Source of the DNA: Ulva prolifera | Taxonomy: Eukaryota; Chlorophyta; Ulvophyceae; Ulvales; Ulvaceae | Assembly (NCBI GenBank): GCA_023078555.1 | Contig: CM041197.1 | Location: forward strand, 7,658,842-7,722,841 | DNA length: 64,000 nt | Direction: 5' to 3' | Translations under genes and position numbers: made by a program | The notes under the pieces: generated by a model | Told to the model about the DNA's origin: nothing | Databases searched by the model: none | Seen by the model: only the letters and a program-made list of their open reading frames with translations | Shown: positions 1 through 13,051 of the stretch, piece after piece | Position numbering within the stretch: position 1 is the stretch's first letter | How the letters are laid out: every line of letters begins with the position of its first letter

Positions 1-117
1 GGTTCCACTGACCGCTCGCCCAGCATCCCTGCCACCGCGCCCCTTCCCTGCTTGAACAGCGCCATGCTGTCCCTGCCACCGTGCGCCGACTTGCGTGACG
101 CCTGCTCCGGCCTGCAG

Positions 118-1942
118 AAGGGCGAGTGGGTGACGCTGGACCTGCCCTTCGAGGACTTCCAGCCGGTCTTCCGCGCCAAGGTGCAACGCTCCGCGCCACC
201 ACTCGACCCGACACGCATCTCATCAGCACAGTTCATGCTCTCCAAGTTCGAGTACGACGGCGCCCTCAACCCCAGCTTCTCGCCGGGGCTCTTTGAGCTG
301 CCGATCGCGGAGCTCTCGGCGTACCTCCCGCATGCATGCCCGCCGCGCTTCGTGCACATTTCGTCTGCGGGCGCAACCCGTCCGAACCGACCAGGTGTGA
401 TGCCTCACAAGAAACCCCCCATGCATGCGGGACGTGTACATGTTGCGAGAGCACAGGGTGTGACTGTGCCGCATGCATGTTGACCTGAGATGTCCACAGA
501 TTGCGAGTGCATAGGGTGTGCCACACGCATGATGCACGAACCACGCAGCCGGGCACGTCTGCACAGACTGTGCGCATCGGGCAGCGTGCTCTCCGCCACG
601 TGAACGCCGCTGCGCTGGGTCACTCTGGCGGTGCGTGCAAGTGGGCCATGCGGCGCTGTCGGAGGTGGCTGCAGTCTTGCTGCCATGGCGTTTCTGTGGC
701 CGAGATGCATGGCGGCGGCCTCCGCGGTGGTCGCATCTCCCGGCGTCCTCCTGTTCACAGACGCACACCGCTCATGCATGTCACACATGTGTGCAAACAT
801 GCGCGTTGTCCAGAACGGGCTGCAGTGCTCGCACGCACCACACGGCCACTCTATCACCAGGACGAGCATGTTTGAGCGGTGTGCTGGCAGTTGTTATGTC
901 AGCACCGGCTGCCGCGGCGCTCACGGCCGTGCGGTGCAGGCATAAACATCGAGGAGGAACCGCCGGCGGTCCGCATGAACGACATGCTCGGCGGCATCCT
1001 CACCTACAAGCTCGCCGGCGAGGACCTTGTGCGGGACTGCGGCGTGCCGTTCGCGGTCGTGCGGCCGACGGCGCTCACGGAAGAGCCCGAGGGCATGCCG
1101 GTCAAGCTCGAGCAGGGCGACACCATCCGGGTGCGCCTCTTGACCGCGACCGCCCTCCTCCCCCTCCCCCGGCCTGCACTTGACTTGTGTGCATGCGTTA
1201 CACACAATCTAAGTGTACTATACTTTCAACGCATCTCTAGTCGACGAACGAGTGCTCCACGGCTGGTGGCAGAGATGTGGCTACGATCTCACAGCTGAAG
1301 GTGGACAGCTGGAGGTGAAAGTGGTAGATTTCTGTTGACTATGCCACGTGCCCGCCCGCTAGGTGGCCGGCCCTGTCCATTTCAGGGCCTTCACTGTCTG
1401 TTCTGTGACAGTGCTGGAATGGATGGCCAGCGCTACATCAATTGAATTAGTGAACAATGGCGGACCTCTCCTGTGAGCGCTTTGGACTGTTATCAGGCGC
1501 ATCTTTTCTCCTGGCTGCAGCACCGGTGAGGTCTGCCCGCCACCCTATCTGCGCAGCCCACCGACTGATTGCTTGGCCACATGGAGAGACGTGTCATGCA
1601 TGCGTACATATCTGCATAACATGCGGAGTTCTGCAGGGCAAGATAAGCCGGGAGGACGTTTCGGACCTGTGCATCAGTCTGCTCAACTCAAAGGCCGCCG
1701 CCAACACCACCTTCGAGGTCACTTCGACCATCGCATTCTCCGACCCGTGGACCGGCTGCGAGAGCAGCGGCGGCGAGTGGCCACGGGGGGCCGGCGCGGC
1801 GGGCCGCGACTGGGAGCGGGAGCTGCGGCAAGCGAAGCTTGTGCCGGGCGTCACCGGCAAAACGATTGACGGGGTGTATACCGGCACGGAGCCGGAGGCG
1901 GAGGCCGCGGCAAAGGCAGACCGCGAGGTCGCGGCTGCATGA
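118..1942 (+). CDS. CIA30 domain / NAD(P)-binding SDR protein, 3' part (5' end outside window)
   Basis: Three exons: 118-394, 940-1130 and 1637-1942. Phases match (1, then 0) and the stop is TGA at 1940-1942. Exon 1 starts after a CTGCAG acceptor and encodes the end of a CIA30-type domain (KGEWVTLDLPFEDFQPVFRA, then a gap, then GLFELPIAELSAYL). It runs into the SDR/NmrA-like strand FVHISSAGATRPNRPG. Exons 2 and 3 continue the Rossmann-like part (EEEPPAVRMNDMLGGILTYK, VPFAVVRPTALTEEPEG, QGDTIR-GKISREDVSDLC). Family knowledge: this CIA30-plus-SDR arrangement occurs in plastid proteins of plants and algae and in cyanobacteria. The exact reaction is not established, although CIA30 was named after complex I assembly factor 30. 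The nucleotide-binding glycine motif and any transit peptide must lie upstream. The last 60 or so residues are Ala/Glu-rich and look lineage-specific. Confidence 0.85.
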
Positions 1943-1943
1943 G

Positions 1944-2018
1944 CTGCAGTGGCTTAAGGGTCCCTGGGCTGCAGTGGCTTGAGGGTCCCTGGGCTGCAGT
2001 GGCTTGAGGGTCCCTGGG
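1944..2018. repeat. 25-bp minisatellite, three copies
   Basis: Three consecutive copies of a 25-bp unit beginning CTGCAGTGGCTT, starting at 1944, 1969 and 1994. They differ at one position (TTAAGG versus TTGAGG). The array starts two bases after the stop codon of the CIA30-SDR gene, so it would lie in its 3' UTR. Confidence 0.9.
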
Positions 2019-4680
2019 TCCCCGGCGTCCAACGGCAAAGTTTCCCGAGTGCGGAACTCCGTGCTGGCAGTCGTCACAGGGCCTTGCCGGTGTTGTGGCC
2101 AGAGGTGGTGTAGCGGCATCATGCGTGTGTGTTGGGCTGCTCAGCAGCGCAAGGCCATGCTGTACGTCAGGGGCATATATACGGGTGTGGGCGAGGCGCA
2201 TGTACGGTAGCTGCTGGCCGTGGTCACGGGTATGCGCGTGTGCGCATCAATACTTTGGGTGCAGAAAGCTCGGCCGGTGGGATTGCTCGACCGTGCTGCG
2301 TGCTGCGTGCTGTTGCGCATGGCGGTCAGGGTTGTTTCGTTCGCCGCAGCATGACACGGTATGTTTGTTGGACACGTGCATTGTTCGGGCGCCGCGGCAC
2401 AGCGTGGGGGAGGCATGGGGAATGAGGAGGGCAGTTGGGCCGAGGACTGCATTGCTGGGTGTCAAGTTCGCGGTTGCGGGCCCAGAATTTTTTCATGAGG
2501 GGATGTGTGTGCGTGTGTGAGGCAGGCAGGCCAGGCATGGCAGACGCGTGCATGCATGCCAGAGACCGTCTGCATACGACGTGGTTCCAGACGATTAGAC
2601 AGTGAAGTACCGAGTAAGAGTGTGCCAAGCTTTGGCGCGCCATAGACTGTGGCTGAGTGGCGTAAGGGTGATATGTGGCCTCAGTTGCGGCGCAGGTGCT
2701 GTGATGTTTGTTATGGTGGGCGCAATAGATCTAGGCGTGTGTAGATGTCGTGTTATGCCATCAACTGACGTGGGTGTATCTGCTGATGTGACCGCCGGGC
2801 CAGCACCGTGTTGGTCGCGGATGCCTGGGTACAGATCCAGCTTGATGCTGTATTGCTGAAGACATTTTTTGTAATACGAGTATGATATAGACGACAATAA
2901 GATGTTATTTACCACTGCTCAAATCCGACGACAGTACCGCTGTGCCCTAGCTAAATGCTGGACAGAGCTCCAGAGTATCACTCACTGCTACAACCGACTA
3001 TGGCTGGAAGCCCCACCTAACACGGGTCTACAAAGTGCAGAGTGAATCGCATCATTTGCACCCCATATGTAAGTCTGTTGGCTGCAACTGGCATCAACAA
3101 CCAGAATACAACTGAAATCGCGCTAGCTGCAGCAGTGTTGTTCTTCGGTCTCCAGCTTGTATGCTGAAAAACGAGTACAAACATGAATGTCTGCACTCAT
3201 GGCAGCTTCGTTGGTGGGTTGAACCACTTGTTCTGCACAGGTCCCATTGATGCGAGCTTGTGTACAATAACAAGAGTGCGAGGCTTGTGAACACAGAATG
3301 GCCCCTGGGGACAGCACAGCCACAATGCAGGTTCATGTCCAGGTTTTTGTACCTGGCTGACCATTTGGCCGGACATGATATTCTGCAAGGGTGCCTTTGA
3401 ATACAGAACCAGGTGGTCTACGTGCCTCCGCCATGGCTCGTGTTCCCTTCTGTTCCCAGCCTCATGCTTGTACACAATTTTGTCAATGATCGCTCAAATC
3501 GAAAGCTTGAGCGCATACATTCTGCTCGTCAACTGCAAGTCTAGAATGTTCGCTTGGTTGCTGAAGTTGTTGTACGTGTCAGTTCTGTTGCTGGGCAAAC
3601 ATCCAGCGACTCGCACCCAAGATGTACTCACAGGGTGAATTTGATCGTGCATCCAATTCTGTACTGGCCGAGGTAGGCTGACTGAGTTCATTGCTGCTTC
3701 TCCTTGCAAAACAAAACCAAATAATGCTCAACGTGTTTCTATATTGTGCAACTGATTCTCGGTGTGTCCCCCGCATCAGTTTCGACTGCTAGCAAAGATG
3801 AGAGTCATTCCGGGAAGCGCGATGATCATGTACCAGCGTGTTGCAGGTCGCAGGGACGTTGCTCAGTGATACGATGAACCATCTCTCTTGACGCACCAGC
3901 TGAGACGAACGCCATAGCAGTTTCTGTTGTCATTGACCGCGATGGCGCCGTGACAGTAAATATATTGCAATCTCCGCCCAGCTGCCGATCGTGCGCAAGC
4001 GATCTGTCAGGACAGGCCGACTAACGTCACAGCAGATGGTTGCTCGCTCGTCGATGCGATGTAAGCTTCCACCAGGCGCCTGACCTCAGCGCCCAAGAAG
4101 GGGGTACGTGCAGTGGTATCACAAGCGGGACTTGGGCATGCCCTTGTACACAGAAGCGTTGGATATGTACGGGAAGCTGTCGGCGCATCCCAGCTGATTC
4201 AATCACCGTGTTGACTTTTGGTAGGTGTGGCTTTTGGGTCTGGCTTTCAATGATCGGTTCAGTGATCGGTTCAGTGATCGGACGTCCTATCGAACGGTGT
4301 GAGCCACGGTGGCTAGGTGCGCAGCACGTGGAACCGCGGCGTAGTAAGGTCTCACACAAAAATCGACGACCAGTACCAAACAATGGTGCGCTTGATGCCA
4401 TCTCGACGGCATCAGCTGTCTCAAAGAAAGGACCTCACAGAGTTCCGCAGGCGATGCGGTGAATCAACCCGTGGCAAAGGGTATTGCGTGTGCACTGATT
4501 TGGAGTACAACCTTGAAAACGTGCCCAGACGTACCATTGAAGGATCAGGAAGGCAGAATTATCCAGTGGCCCTTTGGTCTGCTATCGTCGCACGCAAGTC
4601 CAGTTCCGGTCTTACGTGACATAGACAATTGACTCTGGGCCGTTGAAACGTGCCTGCAGGCATAGCCAACAGCAGTGAAG
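2019..4680. other. Intergenic region, nothing recognised
   Basis: No open frame here resembles a known family or has coding-like structure with splice support. There is GT-rich simple sequence around 2095-2540, then ordinary mid-GC DNA. A short 12-13-bp unit (TGATCGGTTCAG) repeats near 4248-4282. The VPS10 promoter presumably lies in the last few hundred bases, but I see no clear TATA element. Confidence 0.5.
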
Positions 4681-7600
4681 ATGATCTGGCTTGCGATTGT
4701 CACTGCTTTGGTGGCGCTTCAAATAGATGGAACGCTGTCAAAGTGCATCGGAGCCACTTGTAGTGAAAATGAAGCAAGCGCAAAGGCCAGTGGCTTGCTG
4801 GGCGCAGAAGCGAACACATGCCAAGGACGCGACCGGAGTTTCGCATACAATCCGGAATGGAAGGTGCGGTCACAATTGATGCGTGATACTGCATTGCGTT
4901 GTTGGTGAAGCAATCATCGGTCATGCCCTCGACCTTGCCGATCACCTGCAACAGGGCTTGAATTCTTTTGAAATATGCAGACGGAGCTGCATTCCGAGCT
5001 GCTGACCATGTCATGGTCTGGGGGGGACGACCAATGGGTTTGGGCGATCACCACTGGCGCAGCAGACGAGTACTCACAGAACCAGTTTCACCACGTGTAC
5101 TGGTCTGACAACTACGGCAAGAAGTTTGTAGATAAGTTTTCAGAGCTCAAAAAGCTCGTGAAGAGCAAGCCCGACGGTGGTCAGGATGATACCATGGACA
5201 ATCTCAATGCCAGCATCAAGGCTGTCATCGTCCATGCCACAAACCCGCAGAAGGTGATTCTATGGGGAGAAGGGCAGTATCTGTTTATTAGCGAAACTGC
5301 TGGCGCGTCTTTCGAGATTGTGGATGTGCCCCCAGACACGTTTGGCATGTCTCATCAGACACGCCCGCATCCCACACAGCCTGACTGGCTTCTTTCCATG
5401 GCATACCGCAACTCTTGCTACAAGGGCGACATCCTCGGCGACTGTGCGATGGACCTCTGGCTGTCGAAGGACTTCGGGCGGAGCTGGGAGAACCTGACAG
5501 CTAAGACGAAGGGCAAGCTGTCAGGCTTCATCGACTTTGACTGGGGCTACCACACAGCAGACCCGAAGTACAAGAGCCTCTTCAAAGAGACCACGATCAT
5601 CGCGACCGGCCACACCCAGAAGTACAGGTCCAGGCTCGACATCGTGGCGGAGGACATCAGCCTGTTCCGCTCAGACGATGACTTCAACACGTTTGAGAAG
5701 CTCGCGAGCTGTGGTGCTGCCTTCGAGCTCATTGCAGGCCAGGTGTGTGCCCTTCTGCGCTGTGTCTTTCGCTGGAACCCCACCGTCACTCTGCTGGCAT
5801 CTGTAGCTCTGTGTGAACACTTGCCTCGGTGAGCGTGTGCGCTCACCTGTCTCACCTGTTGATATGCATGTCTCTCATGAACTTACATCGATTTGCCGGG
5901 AGCAACTGATGCGCATCATAGCGATAAATGCTCGTGGTAGTGCACGATGTGGCACATCCCAGACGCTGCGGCCAGCAATCCCTTCCCTGCCCTGCCATGC
6001 ATGCCCTGACCGGTGCACCAGGCTGACCCGTAGCCCCCTCTTGGACCCCCAGTAGCACCCACATGCCCCTGCATCAACAACGGCAGCAGCCCTGTGCATC
6101 AGGCCACTCCACATACCTACCTGTCCCTAGCCTCTGCTGCCTCCGTAGCCCTCCCCCCCTCCCCAACACCTGTCCCCGGCACGGCCTCGCATCGTCAGCA
6201 ACACAAAGTTTGACAGGCCATCTGCTGTGCCTGGATGGCGGCACCCATGCTGTCTGTACATGCACCCATGCTGTCTGTACATGCACCCATGCTGTCTGTA
6301 CATTCAATGGCAGACCAAAGGTCCGCCTAGCTCAGCGGCCCCAGCATGCCTCGCCAACTCCCCTTCCCCACACCAGCTGACTGGAACCCCCCGCGCCTGC
6401 AGCTGTTCTTCGTGCACCCGGACATCTGCAAGGTCGACGTGTGGGGCCGCTCGGTGAGCCCCCCGGACTCGCGCCGCAACGCACTCTCCCTCTATGTCAG
6501 CAGCGACGGCCACCACTTCAGCAAGGTGTGCCTGCCGACGGACCTCACGGACTCGGCGTACACGATGATCAGCACGCAGGACGGCCGCGGCGCCTTCATG
6601 ATCGCTGACCACTCGGACGACAACGCCGCCGTCAGCAACCTGTGCGTCCCCCTCACGCACAACCGATAACCGTGTCATCTGCAAAGCGGGAACTAGACAC
6701 ACATCGTCCCAGGCACGCTGGTGTATTTGTGTGTATGCATCATTAAGTAGTCGCGTCCTCAGGGACATTCACACCTTTCAATTCCGACACCGAACCTGTA
6801 TGTACGCGCGGCTGCGATGCATGCGTCCCGTGTGAATGCCACCGGCGCCCATGCTCACCTGAAGCTTGGTGTTCAATGTGTTCATCACCCTCCTTGTCCA
6901 ACGCGGCTCAGTAGCGGCTTGCCAGCGCTCTTGTCGCTTTGTGGCGACAGGGGTCCTCCAGGCGCCACGCCTGTCCCCCCAGTTCTGTCCCTGCTGCAAG
7001 AGGCTTTCAACACACGAGGGCTGCCCTCGAGGCGCCGCGCAGCACTGACGGCGGCGCTCGCACACGCATGCATGCATGCAGGTATGCGAACGGCAACATC
7101 GCGGAGCTCTACACGCTCTCCCTGCGCAACGTGCACTTCGGGTACGACCGCAGCTCGAAGCCGGACATCATGGCGCTGCGGCCGATCCCCGGCCGGTACA
7201 TCGCCAACGCGCTCGAGAGCACGTCGACCGTGCTGCCCGGCCGCATCAACGACCTCGACATGTCGGCCGTGCAGGTCACCAAGGTCACCCACAACGGCGG
7301 CGCCTCCTGGGTGCGCCCGCCCCCGCCCCCACTCCCTCACTCGCAGCCATTCCGCGGCACTGCTGTGTCTATCTTGGCAGCTCGTAGATACGACTGCCTG
7401 TTCGCATGGGAACCGTTCCACAGCGCCACTTGCAGCAGTGCATCTGAGCGTGTTTGCACAGTGGTCTGCCTCTCCCGCAGGCACCTGCTCGCCTTTTCGT
7501 AGTCCATCTGCTGCATTGCGATTTGTGCCTCTGGCTCTGTTGAGGTGACCGCTGGGTTTAAAATGATGCCTTGTTTCTGCGCTGCTCTTGTGCCATGCCG

Positions 7601-10600
7601 ATGCGCTTGCACGTGTCACCTGAGTGCTCTGAGTGCTGCTCTAGGCAGCTGCTCTGCGGTTGTTGCGTTTCTATAGCACGTCGCGCCATTGGCCTCTGAT
7701 CAGCCTCCTGCCGCGGTCGAACCCTGTGGTACTGCTGCTGCTCACCTGCTGAGTGAGCCGACGCCCGAGAGCCAGCAACGACGGCGCATGCATGCAGCAA
7801 CTCATCGCCGTGGACCCCTCAACTGTGCGCAACACCGTCTGCAAGGCCGCCTGCCAGGCGGGGCAGCCGTGCTACCTGCACCTGCACGGCGCGAGCTCGT
7901 GGGTGCGTGGCACCTCAGAGCGCCCCTCCGTGTGGGCCTCCCCCTCCGCCCCCGGCCTCGTCATGGCCAGCGGTACGCGCGGACCTTTCCCACTCGCCTG
8001 GCCTGTTCACTTGTGTGCAATCTTTGTTGCAGAGTGCATTTGCTGATTGTCGCCGAGTGGCACTGACACCGGCGGATGAGGCTGGTGACGGCTCGCTTGC
8101 GCCATCGCGGCAGCTGCTTTGCGATGTTCCTGCGGTACTCAACGCATGAGGCTCATGCACTGCGCATGTGACGCTGGTGACCCTCTGCACAACGCTCTGC
8201 ACCCACAGGATGCACTGCCCGAACGCAGAGCAGCACCGCAGCTGTGGAGGCTGGGAGAGTGCTGGCTGAGGGCACATCGGGCGCTGCATCACAGCTGCGC
8301 ATGCATGCGTCTGCGCAGGTTTCCTGCCGGTCGCGGCTGCATCTGGTCTGGTGGGGTGTCAACGCGCCCGCGTGCAGGCAACCTCGGGCCCGAGAAGATC
8401 GGGCTCAAGACGGACAAGAACGACCTGTGCACGTGGCTATCGCGCGACGGCGGCCTCACCTGGATCGATGTCATCGACGACGTCTACATCTACGAGTACC
8501 TCAACCACGGCAACATCATCGCCATGGCCAAGTTCCGGTGCGCCGCCCCGGCCGCGCCCGCCCTGTTTAGAGACCCGCGGCTGCTGCTGCTCTTTGCGTC
8601 TCATCCCGCTGACCCCGCTCTCTGCTCTGAGGCTCCAGGGCTCTGGCTCTGGGGCTGCGGCTCAAGCTCCAGCTGCTAGCGAGCAACCGCACGAGTAGAC
8701 TCGTCCGTGTCACGTTCCATGTGGCGGTGCTCGACGGTTGTTTGTTGTTGTGCCTGACGGCCCCGCAGTGTGCGTTCCCTGCACCCGGGCTCGGCCGTGT
8801 CCGCCAGGTCCCAACAGCTACGTCCACACCCGCCTCAGCCAGTCTGGTGCACCGGTCTTACTCCACACATTACATCCTCTTGCAACTGATGGGGAGCGTG
8901 TGCACGCAGGGAGGAGGGCGCGGCGGAGTTCCTGCATGTGTCGCTCGACCAAGGCCAGTGCTTCTACTCCATCCGCATCAAGGACGGGGCCGCCACAAAT
9001 AGCGAGCTGTACGTCAACAACCTCCTCGTCGAGCCCGACGGCGCCGCCACCATCATCCACGTCACCGGCGCCGAGCACGACCTGCTCACCGTGCGCTCCT
9101 CTGCATGCATGTCCGCCATGCATGAAGACTCTCTTGTGCGCTCTGACAGCGCATCGTCTTGTTGCGGTACGGGGCTGCGCCCCGGCCGGCGTGTGCCGGC
9201 CTGGCTGTGTTTCCCCATACGGCGTTTGTGTGCTGGCGGTGTGTGGGGGGATGCGGTGCCGCGGCCGGTTCCGCTTGGCGGCGGAGAAGCCACCTCAGAA
9301 ACTGTGGCACGTGCACGGTCGCCATTGGTGCGTAACGCGCAGTGGTCCTCGCCCTGACACACGCCCACCGTGCAGGGCGAGCGCCACGACGTGATCTTCA
9401 CGATCGACCTCAAGGATGTTCTCAGCGGGAAGGACGTGAACGGCACGGTCCTGCCCCCGCGCGCCTCCTGCGAGCCCTCCGACTTTGAGCAGTGGACCGT
9501 CACCAAGGAGCGCTCCACGGCGCCGATGTGCGTCCTCGGGAAGCACCACACCTTCCACCGCGTCCAGGCCACCCGCCGCGAGTCGGCGTGCCTGCTGCCG
9601 AAGACCTACTCCCTCGCGGAAAGTGAGACCAAGGTGTGGCCGACTCCGCTACTGCTGCGCTCTACGACTGAGGCACCTGCCTCATGATGGTATGCGTTCC
9701 GTTGGCCAGTGATGCTGGAGACAGCACGTCTGCTGGTATTTGTCAGAGGCAGAGGGAATTGTGATGGTTCCGGGTGGCAGTGTGGGCCAAAGGAACGCAG
9801 ACGCAGATAGGTCCCTCCTGCAGCTGCAAAGGCAGGCAGGGTGCACCAGGTGAATGGGTGTGTGGGTGTGCCAGCCGGACCTCAAGCACCCATCTGAACG
9901 TCTCTGCGTCCCTCATCGCCCCGTCGTCTCGAGCTGATTGATGTGTCCACGAGTGGCTCCGCATGCCGAGTGCACTGCTGTGCGCATGGGAGTTGTACGA
10001 GGTTGTCAGCAGACCGCGAGGTGCAGGACTGCAACTGCGAGAAGCAGGACTTCTTCTGCGAGTACGGCTACGAGAAGAAGACGACGAGCACATGCACGGA
10101 GATGGTCGTCGGGCACGTGCCGGAGTGCGCCGCGATCAAGGCCGACCACTACAAGCCCTCCACGTCGCACCTGCGCCTCGGGCACGGCGCGGAGTGCCCC
10201 AACCTCAAGAAATTCATCCCGGACACCAACGGCAACGTGCGTCCCGCGTGTCCTGCCCTCGTGCGAGCACCCCTTGGCCGCCCCGGCCGCCCAGGGACGA
10301 TGTCATGTGTCCGCCGTCGTGCGGAGCTCAGTGCCCGTCCCCACACCTGCTTCAGCTCCGCGGACTGAGCGCATGTGTGTGTCAGTATGCATGGCACAGT
10401 CAGCTCCCAATAGACGCTGTGAATGCATGCATGCTCTCTTGGCCTTTGGTGAATCGATGGCCGGCCCCCGCTGGTCTACTGCTGCAATGACCTTCGCCTG
10501 CAAGGAAACTGGAGTGCTTTGTGACCAGGCTGGCGTCCTCGGCTTGTGTCCAGAAACTGATAAGAGAAATAAGTGATCCCTCAACTTGGGAATCGTGGCG

Positions 10601-10960
10601 CTGCAGGGCAACATGGAGAAGACAGAGTGGGGCACTTACCTCTACCAGGCGCACGTCGAGGCGCCCCCGGCTGCCCGAAGGTCCTCTAGCAGCAGCCGCG
10701 GCGGCGGCAGCAGCGTGCTGTGGGCGTGCATCGTCATCGCCGCTGCCATCGCCGCCGTCGCCGGCCTCGCGCGGTGGGGCCCGGACAACGTCAAGGAGGC
10801 CCTCGCGACGGCCGCGGAGGCCGCGATCGGCGGTGCGCTGTACATGTACGACAGCGCGCGGGGGCTGCTGTCGCGCGCGCAGGGCGGGGACAACCCTGAG
10901 GCCCTCGGCTTTGAGCGCCTCGGGGACTCAAACCAGCCGGACCTGTACGCTGTGCCGTAA
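4681..10960 (+). CDS. VPS10-domain (sortilin-type) sorting receptor, complete, 10 exons
   Basis: Exons: 4681-4863, 4981-5742, 6403-6641, 7082-7310, 7798-7972, 8378-8537, 8910-9090, 9376-9622, 10010-10236, 10607-10960. All boundaries are GT-AG and phase-consistent, giving 918 residues. Residues 1-20 form a signal peptide (MIWLAIVTALVALQIDG). The beta-propeller follows, with VPS10 hallmarks LLTMSWSGGDDQWVWAIT, YWSDNYGKKF, LYVSSDGHHFSKV, CYLHLHG and LSRDGGLTW. The Cys-rich 10CC-like module includes DCNCEKQDFFCEYGYE and nine cysteines that I can count. One membrane helix lies at about 837-856 (VLWACIVIAAAIAAVAGLA), followed by a tail of about 62 residues with GLL and FERLGD, plausible sorting signals. 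Family role: type I receptors that carry soluble cargo from the Golgi to lysosome/vacuole-type compartments. The start is the first ATG before the hydrophobic core. Introns are 100-700 bp and rich in TGCATGC. Confidence 0.93.
6241..6303. repeat. 21-bp minisatellite, three copies, intronic
   Basis: Three near-perfect tandem copies of a unit beginning GCACCCATGCTGTCTGTAC, starting at 6241, 6262 and 6283. They lie within the 660-bp second intron of the VPS10 gene. The unit length is a multiple of three and stays open, but it is not predicted to be translated. Confidence 0.9.
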
Positions 10961-13051
10961 GCCACACCGCGACGCGGCACCAGCTGTCGGCTGGTGCCTG
11001 TGGTGGGTGTGGAGCACAGTGTGACGCTGCATGCTGGCGCTGAGGTGTCGGGGGGGTGTTTGGAACGGGGGAAGGGGGGGGGGGGGTCCCTCATCCTTCC
11101 AGGGATACATGGGCTGGGTCTCTGCTATCCGTAGGGCGGTGGCTGCTGCCGCATGGTGCTCCTTGCCTCTTCTGGCACAGGCATGTGCACGCAGTGGCAT
11201 GCATGGGCCGGCAGCCACACAGCGGAGCTTCTTGTATGATGCAGATATAGAACGCTTAGAGTCGGGGGGGTGCTTTATCGTAGAAGCAGGCCTGTATCCC
11301 CACACGTGCCGTCCTCTGCGCAGTCATGCGCCATCTGTGCCGCTAGTCTGGCAGCGAGCCAGCCACGCAGCATGTTGAGCAAACGCGTTGCTGCCGGCGC
11401 TGCTGCGGCAGTGCTGGCCTGCCCGCAGCGTGCATGCGTGCGTCTGCTGCCTGCCCTGTGTTCGGCTTCTGATTCTCTTGGGGCAGCAGATGGTTATTGC
11501 CTACAAACTGCGGGCACTACTGCGATCTGATGTAGTGCGCACAGGGCCGAAGCTGGCCGCGGGGCCTGCCACTGCAGAGCCTCGGGATGAGTGCGTGCAA
11601 GGCACATCTGGAGGCCATAACCGGTTCCACGAGCTGCCGTGAACTTATCAGACAGCATGCTCTGTCAGATGGATCTGTGCTGGCCTGTGTGGTGGCCTAA
11701 TGCTTCCATGCAATATATGGTTTCGCACTTGAGCTGGTTGCCCTGGAGCAGGTGTCAGGGCGAGCCTGCCTGGATTTGTCCCAGCCTATTGTGTGCACTA
11801 CAGTTGACCATGTAGGGCTTTGCACCCAAATCATGGGCCCACAGAAGGTCCTTCTGACTTTGGGGTTCGGGATGATGCAACAGGCATGTCAGCGGGGTCT
11901 GATCGGGCATGACACGCAGTGGCTTGTAAAATACTCAGGTCTGCGGATGTGTTTCAAAGTATCCGGAGGTTGTCATTCAATGGATCAGTCGATGGCAAGT
12001 ACCTGTGAACAAATAAAAAACCAGGGCTCTGGCAGCAGTACCTACCCACGGGGACATATTGTGTCCTCTTCATACTTGGTCCTGCTGCACTCGTGTGCTA
12101 CTGGAGAGCCTGTTGATACCCACGGAGATCAGACCTCAGTGCAGACCTCAGTGCAGCATGTCCTAGCACATTCACACGACTCAGGTGCAGTACTTACATT
12201 CTTTACAGCTTGCCACTCCAAACAACAGCTCTACGTGCAGTCCAGCAGCTTCATACTAGCGCACTGCCAGCCACACATACACACACTCACACAAGTGACC
12301 ACAAGAGCAGCGCTGCGACTACAGCAGCATCTCTGCACCAGAAGAAGGCCATGCAACATGTCTGCCGCCCAACATCAAATCATCGTATCATGTTGTCCTC
12401 TTTCCCCCCCATGCTGGATTTCCGCATTTGCTTATGAATGCCCTTTCTCGATTGCCTCTCGTACCCCTCTCTACCTCGGCCCTCCACGGGGCGCACTGCC
12501 CTTACCCAGCCTCGTGCACACTCCCCTCACCGCAGCACGCGCAGCACACGCAGCGTGGCGGCCGCGTATACATCGGCCCTGTCAGTTCAAGCCGCTCCCC
12601 GCTGCGTGCCTTCTCCTCACCGTAAATGCATGCTCAGCCCCATTCGCTACACCCCAGCCCGCACGACCGCAGCAGCACGCGGCTGGCAGCTGCGGCCTCC
12701 CCCACACGGCAGGCCCCCCTTGGCACCCCGCACAGCAAAGCACGGCGCAGCTCCTCACGACCCAAGCGCACGCCACAGCGCGACGTTCCCCTGCACAGCA
12801 CAGCCACATGTCAGCACAGCACCCAGCACAGCACCCAGCACAGCAGCTGAGCCGCCAGGCACCCCCTTCACCCCCGCCGCCATGTTGTCACCAAGACAAG
12901 CTGTTCAATCGCTCTCGCAAAGACTGCACATGCGCTGTACGCTGCTCCCGCCAATTGGAATTGTTTACAGATCGAGTCCACCGTCAGCGTGGCCGGCAGG
13001 GCCGTCCGCACCTTTCGCCAACATGGGCGGCGGCGAGTGCCCGCCGCACGC
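10961..13051. other. Intergenic region between convergent genes
   Basis: Holds the 3' flanks of the VPS10 gene (+) and the CBM20 gene (-). I see a G-run near 11077-11088, a duplicated 13-bp ACCTCAGTGCAG unit near 12134-12160, and a CAGCACCCAGCA microrepeat near 12814-12846. A long + frame at 11752-13068 exists but has simple composition and no family signature. Confidence 0.5.
12965..12969 (-). terminator. Candidate TGTAA poly(A) signal of CBM20 gene
   Basis: TGTAA on the minus strand, 83-87 bases past the TAG stop at 13052. TGTAA is the usual chlorophyte polyadenylation signal, and the distance is plausible. A pentamer is weak evidence by itself. Confidence 0.4.

Noticed and set aside
6227-6457. 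HPCCLYM-type peptide repeats as a coding minisatellite
   Set aside because: They fall between a supported donor (5743) and acceptor (6402) of the VPS10 gene. The reading frame is a by-product of the 21-bp unit.
7903-7920. GTGCGT donor at 7903 inside VPS10 exon 5
   Set aside because: Using it would remove the conserved SSPSAPGLV-like segment that continues in frame to the better donor at 7973, whose phase matches the next exon.
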